From: Ruegeria halocynthiae
Lineage (GTDB): Bacteria > Pseudomonadota > Alphaproteobacteria > Rhodobacterales > Rhodobacteraceae
Reading direction: 5' to 3'
Assembly: GCF_900106805.1 (NCBI RefSeq)
Contig: NZ_FNNP01000001.1
Coordinates: 1,426,001-1,490,000 of the forward strand
Length of the DNA stretch: 64,000 nucleotides
In this document: piece by piece, positions 36,401-44,039 of the stretch
Numbering within the stretch: position 1 is the stretch's first letter
Layout of the letters: each line of letters starts with the position of its first letter
Position numbers and translations under genes: made by a program
Notes under the pieces: generated by a model
What the model saw: the letters and a program-made list of their open reading frames with translations, nothing else
Databases searched by the model: none
Told to the model about the DNA's origin: nothing

Positions 36401-36894
36401 GCCCCAACTATATGACGCGGTTCTGCGCACCGGATCGGCAGGCGTCGTCGGAAAGCTGGAACTGTGCGGCAGAGATGGGCGCGCCCGAGGGGCAGCCTGC
36501 TCCACCCCGCACTCAATCGCTGCCCGGTCCCACCGGTGAATCAAACCGATTGACCGAATATGCGCGTGCGCCACTTTTGTGCATGGGGCCAGGGCCCGAG
36601 GCAGCCAAGGCTCAGGCGGATGCGGTCAAGACGCAAGGCGGAACAGCGATCCAGTTGACCGGTGCGCTGGATCTGCACCGGCTTGAACACCTGACCGGAT
36701 TCTCGGGCGTACTGTGGTGGGGTGACGACGAAACCGCCCGCCAGATCGAGCAGCACCTTTCCCGGCGCGATGGACAGATCATCCCTTTGATCCCCGGCCT
36801 CCCTGACCGTGCCCGCGTTCTGGGCGAACGTCACGTCTGCGTCGATACCACTGCCGCCGGAGGCAATGCCGCCCTTTTGGGAGGTGTGGCATAA
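33496..36894 (+). CDS. putA: Bifunctional proline dehydrogenase / L-glutamate gamma-semialdehyde dehydrogenase
   Basis: Oxidises proline to glutamate in two steps with substrate channelling: FAD-dependent proline dehydrogenase, then NAD-dependent P5C dehydrogenase. 1132 residues. The PRODH barrel spans about 150-450 (SVKLSALHPRYE, NIDAEEADRLSLSL, VRLVKGAYWDTEIK), the aldehyde dehydrogenase domain about 530-980 (CISPWNFPLAIFTGQI, catalytic Cys792 in GQRCSALRC, EVFGPVLHV). About 150 C-terminal residues form the conserved ALDH-like extension. There is no N-terminal ribbon-helix-helix domain, consistent with control by the divergent PutR. The start at 33496 has CCCCGGAG upstream. Confidence 0.97.
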   Translation: MSHNLRTKIDTQTYVDQSSVLEALIVQADLPQADRTEICEAAAQLVRDIRSSTSPGMMEVFLAEYGLSTDEGVALMCLAEALLRVPDADTIDALIEDKIAPSDWGKHLGQSSSSLVNASTWALMLTGRVLDEDKPSPVGALRGAIKRLGEPVIRTAVGRAMKEMGRQFVLGETIQSAMKRAKGMEDNGYTYSYDMLGEAARTEADAARYHLSYSRAIAAIAEACTHKDIRENPGISVKLSALHPRYELAQEQRVMEELVPRLRALALLAKAAGMGLNIDAEEADRLSLSLQIIEEVMSEPALAGWDGFGIVVQAYGPRAGLVLDTLYEMAERHDRKLMVRLVKGAYWDTEIKRAQVEGVDGFPVFTQKAATDVSYIANARKLIGMTDRIYPQFATHNAHTVSAILHMADDQPFEFQRLHGMGETLHQIVRDKRNSRCRIYAPVGAHRDLLAYLVRRLLENGANSSFVNQIVDEDVAPETVATDPFLAVQAPNKPLPTGPELFAPERPNSKGFDLHHTPTLDRIDIARDAFHAHHWNSRPLLSGDAHPEADEPVFNPAQPQDHLGSVAAASPTDIELALASACPWDANAATRAKILNNAADLYEANHGELFALLAREAGKSLPDAVAELREAVDFLRYYAANIPAAKPAGIFTCISPWNFPLAIFTGQISAALATGNAVLAAPAPQTPLIAHRAVQLMHEAGVPRDALQLLPGGPKVGAALTSDERVSGVAFTGSTATALKIRAAMAQNMRPGTPLIAETGGLNAMIVDSTALPEQAVQSIIESAFQSAGQRCSALRCLYLQEDIAEDVLTMLQGAMDALLVGDPWLISTDCGPVIDAQARQGIADHVAKARTEGRVLKELSTPPEGTFIAPTLIEIPGISTLEREVFGPVLHVARFKAQEIDRVIADINATGYGLTFGLHTRIDDRVQHVTEAIHAGNIYVNRNQIGAIVGSQPFGGEGLSGTGPKAGGPNYMTRFCAPDRQASSESWNCAAEMGAPEGQPAPPRTQSLPGPTGESNRLTEYARAPLLCMGPGPEAAKAQADAVKTQGGTAIQLTGALDLHRLEHLTGFSGVLWWGDDETARQIEQHLSRRDGQIIPLIPGLPDRARVLGERHVCVDTTAAGGNAALLGGVA

Positions 36895-36903
36895 CCGGAC
36901 CTT

Positions 36904-36931
36904 GACGCTGGGCAGTGAAAAGCCCAGCGTC
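36904..36931 (+). other. Perfect 10-bp hairpin between putA and the rhomboid gene
   Basis: GACGCTGGGC (36904-36913) pairs with GCCCAGCGTC (36922-36931) around AGTGAAAA. It starts nine bases after the putA stop and ends five bases before the rhomboid ATG, with no T run after it. It occupies the site where a ribosome-binding sequence should be, so it may limit translation of the rhomboid gene from the putA transcript, or stabilise the putA mRNA end. Confidence 0.7.
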
Positions 36932-36936
36932 GCGCC

Positions 36937-37680
36937 ATGTTTCCGATCCGCGATCATAACCCTTCGGGGCGTACTCCGTATGTTGTCTATGCCCTGATGG
37001 CCGCGAATATCCTGATCTTCCTCAGCTACGTGGGGATGATGGAGGATACACGGCTGATCAATCGACTCTTTTTTGACTATGCCGTCATCCCAGCCCGGAT
37101 CACCGACGGATATGGGTTCGAGACGCTCGTGACTTCAATGTTTCTGCATGGGGGCTGGATGCATCTGGCCGGGAACATGCTGTTTCTGTGGATTTTCGGC
37201 GACAATCTTGAAGATGAGATGGGACATGTCCTGTTTCTCATTTTCTATCTGCTGGCGGGGATTGGCGCGGGGCTGGTTCACGTCATCTCAGCACCGGGCT
37301 CAGTCGTGCCAACAGTTGGTGCATCCGGGGCTATTGCCGGGGTCATGGGCGGCTATCTTTTGCTTTTCCCGAAAGCGCGCGTCGATATCCTTTTGATCCT
37401 GATCGTCTATATCCGAATTTTCACCATCCCGGCCTTTGTCATGCTTGGGGTGTGGCTGGGCCTTCAGTTCTTCGGAAGCCTGTCCAGCAATCCGGATCAG
37501 GGTGGCGTCGCATACTGGGCCCATACCGGAGGGTTCTTTGTTGGCCTGATCCTGTGTGTCCCTCTTTGGCTCAAGCGCGGAGGCTCTGGGTTCTGGAACC
37601 GCACCCACGGCCATCCGCCGCACCCTGAACACCAATATAAGCTGTCACAATCGCGCATTCCAAAAGTGCCGCGCAAGTAG
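36937..37680 (+). CDS. Rhomboid-family intramembrane serine protease
   Basis: A 247-residue membrane protease with six to seven helices. The catalytic dyad is Ser130 (in VGASGAIAG) and His196 (in YWAHTGGF). HGGWMHLAGNMLFLW and the N-terminus MFPIRDHNPSGRTPYV are typical of the alphaproteobacterial subgroup. Rhomboids cut transmembrane segments of other proteins; the target is unknown. No Shine-Dalgarno is visible because a hairpin occupies the leader. Its end faces bhcR with a gap of seven bases. Confidence 0.92.
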   Translation: MFPIRDHNPSGRTPYVVYALMAANILIFLSYVGMMEDTRLINRLFFDYAVIPARITDGYGFETLVTSMFLHGGWMHLAGNMLFLWIFGDNLEDEMGHVLFLIFYLLAGIGAGLVHVISAPGSVVPTVGASGAIAGVMGGYLLLFPKARVDILLILIVYIRIFTIPAFVMLGVWLGLQFFGSLSSNPDQGGVAYWAHTGGFFVGLILCVPLWLKRGGSGFWNRTHGHPPHPEHQYKLSQSRIPKVPRK

Positions 37681-37687
37681 TCGTGGG

Positions 37688-38509
37688 TCATCCGCCCGGC
37701 GACCTGCCGCCGCTCAGGTGGGTAATCTCCTGTGCGGCGTTTCGTACCAGCGCACCCAACTCAGGCGCACGTTCACGATCGAACCGTACAGTCGGGCCAG
37801 ATACTGAGATGCCTGCGCAGGGTTCACCCCGATCATTGAAGATCGCCGCGCCAATGCAGGACATGCCCTCATAACGTTCTTCATGATCGTAGGACCAGCC
37901 GCGCGCACGGGTTTCAGCCAGATCTTCCTGCAGACCTGCGTGGGGCAGATTGGTGTTCTCGGTAAAGGCAATCAGATCGGTCTGACCCAACACCTTGTTT
38001 AGACTGTCTTCGCTCAGAGCGGCCAGAATCGCCTTTCCCGTACCCGAAGCATACATCGGTGTTCGCGCACCGGGTGGAAAGAAGGCCCGGATGGGATTTT
38101 GCGTCTCAACCTGTCCGACAAAGACAACTTCTGGCCCGTCCGGTACGGCCAGATTTGCAGTCTCACCACTGTCCAGCATCAGGCGACGAAGGATCGGTCT
38201 GCCAATTTCAAGGATGTTATTGCGACGCAGGAAAGACGCTCCGGTCCGGTAGGCTTCGATGCCAACCATCCACTCTTGCCGCTCTTCGTCGAAACTAACG
38301 AACCCGTGCTTCTGCAACGTCACCAGAATGCGATGCGTGGTTGCGGTCGGTATATCGACCTCGCGCGCCAAGTCACTTAATACGACACGTTCAAGTTGCG
38401 CGACTGTCGTGAGCACACCCAGCGCCCGGTCCAGCGCCTGCATGGTTCCGGCTGAACTTTCCTTAAACAGCGATTTCGGCCGACCACGTGGCCTTTTCTG
38501 AGACTCCAT
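37688..38509 (-). CDS. bhcR: IclR-family regulator of the beta-hydroxyaspartate cycle
   Basis: 273 residues. A Lys/Arg-rich start (MESQKRPRGRPKSLFKES) leads into the winged-helix domain (ALGVLTTVAQLERVVLSDLARE in part, then TATTHRILVTLQKHGFV) and the IclR ligand-binding domain (GKAILAALSEDSL, YDHEERYEGMSCIGAAIFN, ISVSGPTVRFD). It is divergent from bhcA, exactly as BhcR in Paracoccus denitrificans, where it senses glyoxylate and activates the operon. The long basic N-terminal arm could make extra DNA contacts. Confidence 0.9.
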   Translation of the reverse strand: MESQKRPRGRPKSLFKESSAGTMQALDRALGVLTTVAQLERVVLSDLAREVDIPTATTHRILVTLQKHGFVSFDEERQEWMVGIEAYRTGASFLRRNNILEIGRPILRRLMLDSGETANLAVPDGPEVVFVGQVETQNPIRAFFPPGARTPMYASGTGKAILAALSEDSLNKVLGQTDLIAFTENTNLPHAGLQEDLAETRARGWSYDHEERYEGMSCIGAAIFNDRGEPCAGISVSGPTVRFDRERAPELGALVRNAAQEITHLSGGRSPGG

Positions 38510-38712
38510 TTTCTAGCTCGCCCTTCGATATAGGTGTCCGCCCTGATTCAAGTTTTTCAAATAGCCATTCTGACGAAACAAAATTGAGAAACAAAAATAC
38601 AGCCTATTTCAGTATCTTATCTATTTAGTGGATAAAATGAAAATATTTTTCAAGAAAATTGCAACACACACCCGTTCCAGCGACACTTAATCCCAAAGCA
38701 GAGGATTGAGTT
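38510..38712. promoter_or_regulatory. bhcR-bhcA divergent control region
   Basis: A 203-base AT-rich gap between the two start codons, far richer in A/T than the flanking genes. It holds an inverted repeat TTATC (38617-38621) / GATAA (38631-38635) with a nine-base spacer, and two copies of TTTTTCAA at 38553 and 38646. IclR proteins usually bind imperfect palindromes; the TTATC repeat is the best candidate but is unproven. AGAGGATTG at 38699-38707 supplies the bhcA ribosome-binding site. Confidence 0.55.
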
Positions 38713-39903
38713 ATGTCGAACCAAAACCCGGTCTTTATCCCAGGCCCAACCAACATTCCTGATCGCTTGCGCCTAGCCATGCAGGTTCAGACGCAAGATC
38801 ACCGTGCGCCGGATTTCGTTGAAACTTTCGCACCGGTGCTAGAGGATACAAAGAAGATCTTTGGCGCAGCCGAAGGCCAGATCGTCACTTTTCCTGCCAG
38901 CGGAACAGGTGGCTGGGAGGCGGCGGTTACCAACACGCTCAGCCCCGGCGATAAGGTTCTGGTCGCGCGTTATGGCGTATTCAGTCACCGCTGGATTGAT
39001 CTGTGCGAACGGCATGGGCTGGATGTGCAGGTCGTTGAATGCCCTTGGGGCACCGGAGCACCTGCTGACAGGTTCGAGGCGATCCTTTCAGCAGACAATG
39101 CACACGAGATCAAAGCCGTTCTGGTTACGCATAACGAAACCGCAACCGGAGTGCGTTCAGACATCAGTGCGGTACGTCACGCCATGAATGCAGCAACGCA
39201 TCCCGCAATGATGTTTGTGGATTGTGTCAGCTCGCTGGCGTCGATGCCATTCGAGTTTGATCAATGGGGTGTCGATATCGCTGTATCGGGTTCTCAAAAA
39301 GGGTTTATGTTGGCGACCGGCATGGCGATCCTGTGCGTCAGCCCCAAGGCGTTGGCGGCGATGAAAACCGCGAACCTGCCCCGCACCTTCTTTGATTTCC
39401 GCGACATGATGGCGGCCAACGCATCCGGTGGCTTTCCCTACACACCACCGCTGCAGCTGATCTATGGTATGCGCGAAAGTCTGAAGATGTTGTTCGAGGA
39501 AGGTCTGGAAAATGTCTATGCCCGGCATACACGACTGGCTGAAGGTGTGCGCCGCGCGGTAGATGCATGGGGCTTGAAACTGGTCGCGCAATCACCTGAC
39601 CTCTACTCTGAAACCGTCAGCGCGATCATTGTGCCCGAAGGATTTGACAGCAACGAACTTACCGACCACGCTTTCAACACCTATGGCGTTTCGTTCGGCA
39701 TCGGTTTGGGAGAGTTGAATGGCAAAGCCTTCCGCATCGGTCATCTGGGCAGTCTGACGGATGTAATGGCCCTGTCGGGCTTGGCCACGATCGAAATGGC
39801 AATGGCTGACCTGAACTATCCCGTGGAACTGGGCAGCGGAGTTGCCGCGGCACAGGAATTCTATCGCGCTGGCTCGTCCAGCCACGCCCAAGCCGCAGCC
39901 TGA
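38713..39903 (+). CDS. bhcA: Aspartate-glyoxylate aminotransferase (beta-hydroxyaspartate cycle)
   Basis: A PLP-dependent class V aminotransferase, 396 residues, the length of known BhcA. It transfers the amino group of aspartate to glyoxylate, giving glycine and oxaloacetate. The PLP lysine is Lys196 in VSGSQKGFM; the substrate/cofactor regions PGPTNIPDRL, SGTGGWEAAV and HNETATGVRSD are present. By sequence alone it resembles serine-glyoxylate or alanine-glyoxylate aminotransferases; the assignment as BhcA rests on the adjacent bhcB, bhcC, bhcD and bhcR. First gene of the operon, 11 bases before bhcB. Confidence 0.92.
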   Translation: MSNQNPVFIPGPTNIPDRLRLAMQVQTQDHRAPDFVETFAPVLEDTKKIFGAAEGQIVTFPASGTGGWEAAVTNTLSPGDKVLVARYGVFSHRWIDLCERHGLDVQVVECPWGTGAPADRFEAILSADNAHEIKAVLVTHNETATGVRSDISAVRHAMNAATHPAMMFVDCVSSLASMPFEFDQWGVDIAVSGSQKGFMLATGMAILCVSPKALAAMKTANLPRTFFDFRDMMAANASGGFPYTPPLQLIYGMRESLKMLFEEGLENVYARHTRLAEGVRRAVDAWGLKLVAQSPDLYSETVSAIIVPEGFDSNELTDHAFNTYGVSFGIGLGELNGKAFRIGHLGSLTDVMALSGLATIEMAMADLNYPVELGSGVAAAQEFYRAGSSSHAQAAA

Positions 39904-39914
39904 GGAGGACCCTA

Positions 39915-40886
39915 ATGTTGGATCATATCCCAGCCGCTGACCTGACCATCGAGGATGTGCGCACAGCGCATGAAAGGATTAGGCCGCATATCCGGCGTAC
40001 ACCGATCATGACGTCGGACTACCTGAACGACCTGACCGGTGCGCAGCTGTTCTTCAAATGCGAAAACTTTCAAGAAGCCGGCGCGTTCAAAGTACGCGGA
40101 GCCAGCAATGCTGTTTTCGGTCTGAGCGACGAAATGGCGACCAAGGGTGTCTGCACCCATTCCAGCGGTAACCACGCGCTGTCGCTGTCCTATGCGGCGG
40201 GCCGACGCGGTATCCCCTGCAATGTGGTCATGCCACGCACCGCCCCACAGGCCAAGAAGGACGCGGTGCGCCGCTATGGTGGCACGATCACCGAATGCGA
40301 GCCTTCGACCTCTTCCCGCGAAGCGACTTTTGCCGAGGTTCAAGCCCGAACAGGGGGCGAATTTGTGCACCCTTACAACGATCCGCGCGTCATCACAGGA
40401 CAGGCGACCTGTTCCGCTGAGCTGCTGGAGCAGACGGATGATCTGGATGCGGTGATCGCACCGATCGGCGGTGGTGGGATGGTCTCAGGTACATGCCTGA
40501 CTGTCTCAAACCTATCGCCAGAAACCGCGATCTATGCTGCTGAACCTGAACAGGCGGACGATGCGTATCGTTCGTTCAAAGCAGGTCACATCATCGCCGA
40601 TGATGCTCCGAAAACAGTGGCGGATGGGCTGTTGGTACCGCTCAAGGAAAACACTTGGCACTTTGTGTCAAATCACGTGACCGACATCTTCACCGCGTCC
40701 GAACAAGAGATAATCGACGCGATGAAGCTTACCTGGAAATATCTGCGGGTGGTGATGGAGCCTTCTTCGGCTGTCCCGCTGGCAACCATTCTCAAGAACC
40801 CCGACACGTTTCGGGGCAAACGGGTCGGTGTCATCGTGACGGGTGGCAACGTGGATCTGGACAAGCTGCCCTGGTTGAAAGGGTAA
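39915..40886 (+). CDS. bhcB: Beta-hydroxyaspartate dehydratase
   Basis: A fold-type II PLP enzyme of the serine/threonine dehydratase family, 323 residues. It removes water from erythro-beta-hydroxyaspartate to give iminosuccinate. Lys59 in ENFQEAGAFKVRGA binds PLP; SSGNHALS (83-90) holds the substrate carboxylate; GGGGMVSG binds the PLP phosphate. Without its neighbours it would be called threonine dehydratase or serine racemase. A GGAGG lies just before the start. Second gene of the operon, 11 bases before bhcC. Confidence 0.93.
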   Translation: MLDHIPAADLTIEDVRTAHERIRPHIRRTPIMTSDYLNDLTGAQLFFKCENFQEAGAFKVRGASNAVFGLSDEMATKGVCTHSSGNHALSLSYAAGRRGIPCNVVMPRTAPQAKKDAVRRYGGTITECEPSTSSREATFAEVQARTGGEFVHPYNDPRVITGQATCSAELLEQTDDLDAVIAPIGGGGMVSGTCLTVSNLSPETAIYAAEPEQADDAYRSFKAGHIIADDAPKTVADGLLVPLKENTWHFVSNHVTDIFTASEQEIIDAMKLTWKYLRVVMEPSSAVPLATILKNPDTFRGKRVGVIVTGGNVDLDKLPWLKG

Positions 40887-40897
40887 GGAGAAATAGG

Positions 40898-42061
40898 ATG
40901 AACAAACCGATGAACATTGATCAATTCGAAGTTGGCTATGACATCCCTGCCGCTATCGGTATGGATGAAAGCGAAATTCAAACGCCCTGCCTGATCCTCG
41001 ATCTGGACGCGCTGGAGCGGAACATCAAAAAGATGGGTGACTATGCCAAGGCGCACGGAATGCGTCACCGGGTGCATGGCAAGATGCACAAATCGGTAGA
41101 CGTGGCCAAGTTGCAGGAAAAGCTGGGCGGCGCCGTAGGTGTTTGCTGCCAAAAAGTGTCCGAGGCCGAAGTGTTCGCCCGCGGTGGCATCAAAGACATT
41201 CTGGTGTCCAATCAGGTACGCGACCCGGCCAAGATCGACCGACTCGCGCGCCTGCCTCAGTTGGGCGCCCGCACGATCGTCTGTGTTGATGATGTCGCAA
41301 ATATCGCCGATCTGTCAGCCGCTGCCCAACGCCACGGCACCGAGCTGGAAGTATTCGTTGAAATCGACTGCGGCGCCGGTCGTTGCGGAGTGACGACAAC
41401 AGAAGATGTCGTCGCGATTGCGAAGGCGGTCGACGCTGCGCCGAACCTGAAGTTCACCGGCATACAGGCCTATCAGGGCGCAATGCAGCATCTTGATACC
41501 TATGAGGCCCGCAAAGAGAAGCTGGATGCTGCCATCGCGATGGTCGAAGACGCGTATGACGGTCTTAAGACCGCAGGCATCGACTGCGCGCTGGTCTCGG
41601 GTGGCGGGACGGGCTCATATTATTTTGAGGCCAAATCAGGGGTGTATAACGAACTGCAATGCGGATCATATGCTTTCATGGATGCAGACTATGGCCGCAT
41701 TCTGGATAAAGATGGCAACCGGATCGATCAGGGTGAATGGGAAAATGCACTGTTCATACTGACCAGCGTTATGAGCCACGCCAAGGCAGATAAAGCCATC
41801 TGCGACGCCGGTCTCAAGGCACAATCGATGGACAGCGGCCTGCCCTTCATCTTCGGGCGCGACGATGTGGAATACCTCAAGTGTTCGGATGAGCACGGGG
41901 TCATCGGTGATCCGGAAGGTGTATTGAAAGTGAATGACAAATTGCGTCTGGTGCCAGGTCACTGTGACCCGACCTGTAATGTTCATGATTGGTATGTCGG
42001 CGTCCGCAACGGAAAAGTCGAAGCACTGTGGCCGGTCTCTGCACGCGGCAAAGCCTATTGA
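40898..42061 (+). CDS. bhcC: Beta-hydroxyaspartate aldolase
   Basis: A fold-type III PLP enzyme of the alanine racemase/D-threonine aldolase group, 387 residues, the length of characterised BhcC. It joins glycine and glyoxylate to (2R,3S)-beta-hydroxyaspartate. The probable PLP lysine is Lys62 in RVHGKMHKSVDVAKLQ; EIDCGAGRCGV and ALVSGGGTGSYYFE form the PLP phosphate pocket; the C-terminal VPGHCDPTCNVHDWYVGV carries the His/Cys metal-binding pair of this aldolase family. The start at 40898 follows AAGGAGA. This enzyme is the signature step of the cycle. Confidence 0.94.
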   Translation: MNKPMNIDQFEVGYDIPAAIGMDESEIQTPCLILDLDALERNIKKMGDYAKAHGMRHRVHGKMHKSVDVAKLQEKLGGAVGVCCQKVSEAEVFARGGIKDILVSNQVRDPAKIDRLARLPQLGARTIVCVDDVANIADLSAAAQRHGTELEVFVEIDCGAGRCGVTTTEDVVAIAKAVDAAPNLKFTGIQAYQGAMQHLDTYEARKEKLDAAIAMVEDAYDGLKTAGIDCALVSGGGTGSYYFEAKSGVYNELQCGSYAFMDADYGRILDKDGNRIDQGEWENALFILTSVMSHAKADKAICDAGLKAQSMDSGLPFIFGRDDVEYLKCSDEHGVIGDPEGVLKVNDKLRLVPGHCDPTCNVHDWYVGVRNGKVEALWPVSARGKAY

Positions 42062-42073
42062 ACGTCACAGAAC

Positions 42074-42094
42074 GGCGGCCCGGTGCGGGCCGTC
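42074..42094 (+). other. GC-rich hairpin between bhcC and bhcD
   Basis: GGCGGCCCG (42074-42082) pairs with CGGGCCGTC (42086-42094) around a three-base loop, with one G-T wobble, followed by TCTTTG. It stands 12 bases after bhcC in the longest gap of the operon (75 bases). It may protect the upstream mRNA, or act as a weak attenuator that sets a lower bhcD level. Confidence 0.65.
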
Positions 42095-42136
42095 TCTTTG
42101 ACGGTCGATCATCTGAACTTACGAAAGGCATAATCG

Positions 42137-43102
42137 ATGATCATCGTTCCTGAAAAGGAAATCGGCGCCCTGCTGGGCCGCAAGGAAAGCTATGAGGCGA
42201 TCGAACAGGTGTTTGCCGCGATGGCCTCTGGCAATGCCTATAACTTTCCGGTCGTGCGCGAAGCCATTGGCCATGCCGATGCGCTTTATGGTTTCAAGGG
42301 TGGGTTTGATCAGGCGGGCATGACGCTTGGCCTCAAAGCAGGTGGGTACTGGCCCAATAACCTGGAAACACATGGGTTGATCAATCATCAATCGACCGTT
42401 TTCCTGTTTGATCCGGATACAGGTCGGGTGAAAGCTGTGGTCGGAGGTAACCTGCTGACAGCACTGCGCACAGCGGCCGCCTCATCAGTTTCCATCAACT
42501 ATCTGGCACGCAAAGATGCCAAGGTAATCGGCATGGTTGGCGCAGGTCATCAAGCCAAGTTCCAACTGCGCGCCGCGCTGGAGCAACGCAACTTTGAAAA
42601 GGTCATCGGCTGGAACCTGCATCCCGAGATGCTGCCCAACCTCGAAGAAGTTGCGGCTGAGGCTGGGCTGCCCTTTGAAGCTGTTGAACTGTCCGGAATG
42701 ACTGAAGCCGATGTTATCATCACGATTACATCTTCGTTTGCGCCGACCCTGATGTCGGATCATGTATCAGACGGCACGCATATCGCCTGCATGGGGACTG
42801 ACACAATCGGCAAGCAAGAGGTTGGTGTAGACCTGATTGCCCGAGCCAGTGTCTTTGCAGACGAAATCGCTCAGTCCATCACGCTGGGTGAATGTCAGCA
42901 CGCAATCGCCAACGGATCGAAAGCCGAAGCCGATATCCGACAGGTCGGAGAGGTGATCAACAGCACACATCAAGGGCGGACATCTGATGATGAGGTCACC
43001 CTGTTCGATGGAACCGGCGTCGGATTGCAGGATTTGGCTGTCGCAAGCGCCGTGGTCGATCTTGCGGTCGAACAAGGTATCGCGATTAAGGTCGATTTCT
43101 AA
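42137..43102 (+). CDS. bhcD: Iminosuccinate reductase
   Basis: An ornithine cyclodeaminase/mu-crystallin-fold oxidoreductase, 321 residues. It reduces iminosuccinate with NAD(P)H to L-aspartate, closing the cycle by returning the amino donor used by BhcA. The Rossmann motif reads VGAGHQAKFQLRAAL near 134; N-terminal YNFPVVREAIGHADALYGFKGG in part and VVGGNLLTALRTAAASS are family blocks. It is often mis-annotated as ornithine cyclodeaminase. It has its own ACGAAAGG leader and a 75-base upstream gap with a hairpin. Confidence 0.93.
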   Translation: MIIVPEKEIGALLGRKESYEAIEQVFAAMASGNAYNFPVVREAIGHADALYGFKGGFDQAGMTLGLKAGGYWPNNLETHGLINHQSTVFLFDPDTGRVKAVVGGNLLTALRTAAASSVSINYLARKDAKVIGMVGAGHQAKFQLRAALEQRNFEKVIGWNLHPEMLPNLEEVAAEAGLPFEAVELSGMTEADVIITITSSFAPTLMSDHVSDGTHIACMGTDTIGKQEVGVDLIARASVFADEIAQSITLGECQHAIANGSKAEADIRQVGEVINSTHQGRTSDDEVTLFDGTGVGLQDLAVASAVVDLAVEQGIAIKVDF

Positions 43103-43108
43103 ACATAA

Positions 43109-43133
43109 ACGCGCGCTCCATTCGGGCGCGCGT
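43109..43133. terminator. Hairpin between convergent bhcD and suhB-like gene
   Basis: ACGCGCGC (43109-43116) and GCGCGCGT (43126-43133) form a perfect 8-bp stem with a nine-base loop. On the minus strand it is followed by TTATGTTT, so it suits the suhB-like gene better; on the plus strand CAACCTTTGG gives a weak tail. Confidence 0.6.
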
Positions 43134-43158
43134 CAACCTTTGGGGTGTTATGGGTCGT

Positions 43159-43944
43159 TCAGCCTCGGATCACTTTGGCGAAGGTGTCAAAGATGGGCTC
43201 GTTGGCACAGATCACTTCACCATCCTCAAGCACGCTGCCTTTTGGGTTCAGGGGCTGAACAAAGCCACCTGCTTCTTTCACGATGATGATGCCAGCGGCC
43301 ACGTCCCACGCATTCAGGCGACGCTCCCAAAATCCTTCGTACCGTCCAGCGGCCACATAGGCCATATCCAGCGCTGCAGCGCCCCAGCGACGTACGCCTG
43401 CACAAGCCGGCATCAGCCGGGCCAGGTCCTGCAGGGTCGCAGGCAGGTCCGAGCGGCCTCCAAACGGCAGGCCGGTCGAAAAGATCGACTCGATCATGCG
43501 ATGACGACCAGAAACACGGATGCGCATGTCGTTCATCCATGCGCCTTCGCCTTTTTCGGCAAAGAACATCTCGTCCTTGGCGGCGTCATAGATCACACCG
43601 GCAACGATTTTACCCTTGTGTTCCAGCGCAATCGAAACTGCCCAGTGCGGCAGGCCGTGCAGGAAATTGGTGGTGCCATCCAGCGGGTCGACGATCCAGC
43701 GGCGGGTTGGGTCTTCGCCGTCAATCGCGCCGCCTTCTTCGGCCAGCCAGCCATAGGTCGGGCGCGCACCCAGCAATTCCTCTTTCAAGATGGCTTCTGC
43801 GGCGATGTCGGCCTTGGACACGAAATCACCAGCGCCCTTCATCGACACCTGCAGGTTCTCGACTTCACGAAAATCCTTGACCAAAGAACGCCCCGCTTTA
43901 CGCGCGGCCTTGATCATGATGTTGAGATTTGCACTGCCAACCAT
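43159..43944 (-). CDS. suhB: Inositol monophosphatase family protein (SuhB-like)
   Basis: A 261-residue magnesium-dependent phosphatase. The metal-binding motifs are intact: WLAEEGG near 69, WIVDPLDGTTNFLHG near 85-99, and the C-terminal AWDVAAGIIIVKEAGG near 215. It hydrolyses myo-inositol-1-phosphate or similar sugar phosphates; E. coli SuhB also assists rRNA transcription through the NusA complex. It is convergent with bhcD and has no obvious tie to the glyoxylate pathway. Confidence 0.9.
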   Translation of the reverse strand: MVGSANLNIMIKAARKAGRSLVKDFREVENLQVSMKGAGDFVSKADIAAEAILKEELLGARPTYGWLAEEGGAIDGEDPTRRWIVDPLDGTTNFLHGLPHWAVSIALEHKGKIVAGVIYDAAKDEMFFAEKGEGAWMNDMRIRVSGRHRMIESIFSTGLPFGGRSDLPATLQDLARLMPACAGVRRWGAAALDMAYVAAGRYEGFWERRLNAWDVAAGIIIVKEAGGFVQPLNPKGSVLEDGEVICANEPIFDTFAKVIRG

Positions 43945-44039
43945 TGTCCAAAGGCTCCTGTTCGGTCAAACCGCGCGTATACTGGGGCAATGCGCCCTTG
44001 CCAAGAGGAATGATGCGCATGGCTGCCCTGCATTTGCTG

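Noticed and set aside
38713..43102. Ectoine utilisation genes (eutB threonine dehydratase, eutC ornithine cyclodeaminase) as an explanation for this cluster
   Set aside because: The presence of the BhcC-type aldolase and class V aminotransferase, the protein lengths and the divergent IclR regulator fit the beta-hydroxyaspartate cycle; no ectoine uptake genes are adjacent.
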